DNA of 7,316 nt from Modestobacter sp. (GTDB taxonomy: Bacteria > Actinomycetota > Actinomycetes > Mycobacteriales > Geodermatophilaceae): assembly GCA_025965635.1 (NCBI GenBank), contig JAOPWO010000294.1, positions 1 to 7,316 of the forward strand, given 5' to 3'. Positions 5,232 to 7,316 of the stretch are shown piece after piece; within the stretch, counting starts at the first letter, position 1; each line of letters opens with the position of its first letter. Position numbers and translations under genes: made by a program. The notes beneath the pieces were generated by a model. The model saw only the letters and a program-made list of their open reading frames with translations. It was not told the origin of the DNA and did not search any database.

Positions 5232-6986
5232 GTGCTCCTTCGGATGTCGACCCTGTTCCTGCGGACCCTGCGTGACGACCCGGCCGACGCGGAGGTGCCC
5301 AGCCACCGGCTCCTCGCCCGCGGCGGCTACATCCGGCGGGCCGCGCCCGGTGGGTTCACCTGGCTGCCGCTGGGCTGGCGGGTGTTCCGCAACGTGGAGC
5401 GCATCGTCCGCGAGGAGATGGACGCGATGGGTGCCCAGGAGGTCCACTTCCCGGCGCTGCTGCCCCGCGAGCCCTACGAGGCGACCGGCCGATGGACCGA
5501 GTACGGCCCCAACCTCTTCCGGCTGCAGGACCGCCGCGGCAACGACTTCCTCCTCGGGCCGACCCACGAGGAGATGTTCACGCTGCTGGTCAAGGACCTG
5601 TACTCGTCGTACAAGGACCTGCCGCTGTCGCTCTACCAGATCCAGACCAAGTACCGGGACGAGGCGCGACCGCGGGCCGGGCTGTTCCGCGGCCGCGAGT
5701 TCACCATGAAGGACAGCTACTCCTTCGACGTCGACGACGCCGGGCTGAACCGCTCCTACGCCGCGCACCGGGCCGCCTACATCAAGATCTTCGACCGGCT
5801 CGGTCTGGAGTACGTGATCGTCTCAGCGATGTCCGGGGCGATGGGCGGCTCCCGGAGCGAGGAGTTCCTGCACCCGACCGCGATCGGCGAGGACACCTTC
5901 GTCCGCTCGCCCGGCGGGTACGCCGCGAACGTCGAGGCGGTGTCGACCGTCGTGCCCGAGTCGATCCCGTTCGACGGGCTGCCCGCAGCGCACGTCGAGG
6001 ACACCCCCGACACCCCGACGATCGACACGCTGGTGGCGGTGGCGAACGAGCGGTTCCCGGACGCCGGGTACACGGCGGCGCAGACGCTGAAGAACGTCGT
6101 CGTCACCCTCGTGCACCCCGACGGCACCAAGGAGCCGCTGGTCGTCGGCCTGCCCGGCGACCGCGAGGTCGACGCCAAGCGGCTGGAAGCCCAGCTCGCA
6201 CCGGCGGAGGTCGAGGCGTTCACCGACTTCGCCGCCCATCCGGGGCTCGTCAAGGGCTACATCGGCCCGCAGGTGCTGGGCGCCGACAGCGCCACCGGCA
6301 TCCGGTACCTGGTCGACCCCCGCATCGTGCCCGGCAGCCGGTGGATCACCGGCGCGAACGAGCCGGGCAAGCACGCGTTCGACCTGGTGGCCGGTCGTGA
6401 CTTCAGCTGGGACGGCGTCATCGAGGCGGCCGAGGTGCTCCCCGGCGACCCGGCGCCGGACGGCTCCGGCCCGCTCGAGCTGGCCCGCGGCGTCGAGATG
6501 GGCCACATCTTCGCCCTCGGCCGCAAGTACGCCGAGGCGCTGGACCTCAAGGTGCTCGACGAGAACGGCAAGCTCGTCACCGTGACCATGGGCTCCTACG
6601 GGATCGGGGTGTCCCGGGCGGTGGCCGCGATCGCCGAGTCCACCCACGACGAGCTCGGGCTGGTCTGGCCGCGGGCGATCGCCCCGGCCGACGTGCACCT
6701 GGTCGCCACCGGCAAGGACGCCGCGGTCTTCGAGTTCGCCGAGCAGCTGGCCGGCGAGCTGGTCGCGTCGGGCCTCACCGTGCTGTTCGACGACCGGCCG
6801 AAGGTCTCGCCCGGGGTGAAGTTCAAGGACGCCGAGCTGCTGGGCATGCCGACGATCGTCACCGTCGGCCGGGGGCTGGCCACGGGCGTGGTCGAGGTCC
6901 GCGACCGGGCGACCGGGGAGCGGTCCGAGGTGCCGGTCGCCGATGCGGCTGCGAGCGTGCTGGCCACCGTCCGCGGCCAGCGGTGA
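5232..6986 (+). CDS. proS: Prolyl-tRNA synthetase, bacterial type with editing domain
   Basis: This class II enzyme charges tRNA-Pro with proline in the cytoplasm; at 584 residues it is full length for the bacterial type. The catalytic core shows motif 1 around residues 50-75, the GPTHEEMFT loop (109-117), motif 2 with KYRDEARPRAGLFRGREF (140-157), and motif 3 MGSYGIGVSRAVAAIAES (453-470). Between motifs 2 and 3 lies the YbaK-like insertion (about 225-405) that hydrolyses Ala-tRNA-Pro, with K287 in TLKNVV as the likely key lysine and GLPGDREVD following. The anticodon-binding domain spans about 485-580 (FDDRPKVSPGVKFKDAELLGMP). The start is GTG at 5232 (MLLRMSTLF), matching the mycobacterial N-terminus MITRMSELF as I recall it; ATG at 5244, four codons on, is the alternative. 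Its place directly before rpsP is unusual, because in mycobacteria and streptomycetes proS lies near rimP-nusA. Confidence 0.98.
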   Translation: MLLRMSTLFLRTLRDDPADAEVPSHRLLARGGYIRRAAPGGFTWLPLGWRVFRNVERIVREEMDAMGAQEVHFPALLPREPYEATGRWTEYGPNLFRLQDRRGNDFLLGPTHEEMFTLLVKDLYSSYKDLPLSLYQIQTKYRDEARPRAGLFRGREFTMKDSYSFDVDDAGLNRSYAAHRAAYIKIFDRLGLEYVIVSAMSGAMGGSRSEEFLHPTAIGEDTFVRSPGGYAANVEAVSTVVPESIPFDGLPAAHVEDTPDTPTIDTLVAVANERFPDAGYTAAQTLKNVVVTLVHPDGTKEPLVVGLPGDREVDAKRLEAQLAPAEVEAFTDFAAHPGLVKGYIGPQVLGADSATGIRYLVDPRIVPGSRWITGANEPGKHAFDLVAGRDFSWDGVIEAAEVLPGDPAPDGSGPLELARGVEMGHIFALGRKYAEALDLKVLDENGKLVTVTMGSYGIGVSRAVAAIAESTHDELGLVWPRAIAPADVHLVATGKDAAVFEFAEQLAGELVASGLTVLFDDRPKVSPGVKFKDAELLGMPTIVTVGRGLATGVVEVRDRATGERSEVPVADAAASVLATVRGQR

Positions 6987-6992
6987 GGACAC

Positions 6993-7010
6993 GGCCCCGC
7001 TGCGGGGGCC
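6993..7010 (+). terminator. GC-rich stem-loop just after the proS stop
   Basis: GGCCCC (6993-6998) and GGGGCC (7005-7010) form a perfect 6-bp stem around the loop GCTGCG. It begins 6 bases after the TGA, the usual place for a terminator. There is no U tract, so it would be a U-less, actinobacterial-style terminator if real. Confidence 0.5.
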
Positions 7011-7014
7011 CGCG

Positions 7015-7046
7015 GCGAGCGTGCGAGGCGTGGGGGTAGCGAGGTC
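7015..7046 (+). repeat. Purine-rich stretch with GCGAG at 8-bp multiples
   Basis: GCGAG occurs at 7015, 7023 and 7039, so spacings are 8 and 16 bp. Read as 8-mers the stretch is GCGAGCGT, GCGAGGCG, TGGGGGTA, GCGAGGTC. It directly follows the proS hairpin and precedes the likely rpsP promoter. It may belong to a dispersed intergenic repeat of this genus; that cannot be tested within the window. Confidence 0.35.
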
Positions 7047-7062
7047 CTTCTCCTCCATCTGG

Positions 7063-7068
7063 CATCAT
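7063..7068 (+). promoter_or_regulatory. Weak candidate -10 for the rpsP transcript
   Basis: CATCAT inside CTGGCATCATGGTCTGTC is the only AT-leaning patch in the 209-bp gap before rpsP. It is a loose match to TANNNT and has no clear -35. A start near 7075 would give an rpsP leader of about 120 bases. The position is an inference from base composition and gene layout. Confidence 0.25.
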
Positions 7069-7177
7069 GGTCTGTCGAACACGGCGGACCGCGGCCCTCT
7101 CACCGTTGCCGGTCGTGTCCATCGCTCCGCCCCGGCGTATCCCCACGCGTCCGTCCGGCGAGCAACCACACACGTTC

Positions 7178-7183
7178 GAGGAG
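7178..7183 (+). promoter_or_regulatory. Ribosome binding site of rpsP
   Basis: GAGGAG is the clearest Shine-Dalgarno sequence before any start in the window. It lies 12 bases before the GTG at 7196, slightly long but acceptable. It supports the GTG as the start and contrasts with the SD-less starts of the regulator and proS. Confidence 0.75.
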
Positions 7184-7195
7184 CACACCACACTC

Positions 7196-7316
7196 GTGGC
7201 CACCAAGATCAAGCTCATGCGCCTCGGCAAGATGCGCGCGCCGTACTACCGCGTCGTCGTCGCCGACGCCCGCACCAAGCGGGACGGCCGGTCGATCGAG
7301 ACCATCGGCAAGTACC
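7196..7316 (+). CDS. rpsP: Small ribosomal subunit protein S16, 3'-truncated by the window edge
   Basis: S16 is a small-subunit protein needed for 30S assembly. The 40 visible residues, starting MATKIKLMRLGKMRAPYYR and continuing VVVADARTKRDGRSIETIGKY, are the conserved N-terminal half: the family start xVKIRLxRxGxKxxPxYRIVVAD and the DGRxIExIGxY motif. The start is GTG with a good ribosome binding site. Bacterial S16 is about 80-150 residues long, so at least half lies beyond the right edge. In actinobacteria rpsP usually leads an operon with a KH-domain RNA-binding protein, rimM and trmD; that is expected downstream but not visible. Confidence 0.97.
   Translation, partial: MATKIKLMRLGKMRAPYYRVVVADARTKRDGRSIETIGKY

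Noticed and set aside
5823..7058. 411-codon open frame on the - strand opposite proS
   Set aside because: Composition is that of an antisense shadow (Gly/Ala/Val/Asp/Arg/His-rich, no domain), and it lies almost wholly across the conserved proS coding sequence.
6987..7195. Small RNA, tRNA or riboswitch in the proS-rpsP gap
   Set aside because: No tRNA cloverleaf or known riboswitch core is visible; only short GC hairpins and one loose long-range pairing were found.
1..7316. Mobile element, CRISPR array or phage remnant
   Set aside because: No transposase or integrase motifs, no terminal inverted repeats and no regular repeat-spacer units. Every gene except the small exported protein belongs to a recognisable family.

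Overview
The window comes from a very GC-rich genome. Its GTG starts, GTGA gene overlaps, M. tuberculosis-like ProS N-terminus (LFLRTLRDDPADAEV) and Gly/Met-rich Ffh tail point to an actinobacterium. My best guess from memory is the Geodermatophilaceae (Blastococcus/Geodermatophilus/Modestobacter); this is an inference and no search was possible.

Layout, left to right. (1) The 3' part of ffh (signal recognition particle GTPase) runs on the + strand off the left edge, followed by a translationally coupled metal-dependent amidohydrolase (1325-2431; GTGA overlap). (2) A two-component system lies on the - strand: an OmpR/PhoB-type response regulator (3700-4389) and its sensor histidine kinase (2441-3703), also coupled by a GTGA overlap. 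The kinase converges on the amidohydrolase with only 9 bp between the stops, and both stops sit inside an inverted repeat. (3) Divergent from the regulator, across a 123-bp repeat-rich intergenic region, is a small predicted exported protein (4513-5046) that I cannot name. (4) proS (prolyl-tRNA synthetase, 5232-6986) and the start of rpsP (ribosomal protein S16, from 7196) follow on the + strand. Each is preceded by about 200 bp of non-coding DNA with GC-rich hairpins. No gene-free stretch exceeds 300 bp.

How it fits together. Most of the window is housekeeping: ffh, proS and rpsP serve protein export and translation. The accessory part is the three-gene cassette of regulator, kinase and divergent exported protein. 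Its shared intergenic region carries 11-bp-spaced TT-starting direct repeats, the geometry expected for an OmpR-family regulator. The simplest model is an envelope-sensing two-component system that controls, and may be modulated by, the exported protein. I see no mobile elements, CRISPR, tRNA or rRNA, and no clear sign of a wholly new system. The cassette and its operator-like repeats are the part most worth a second look.
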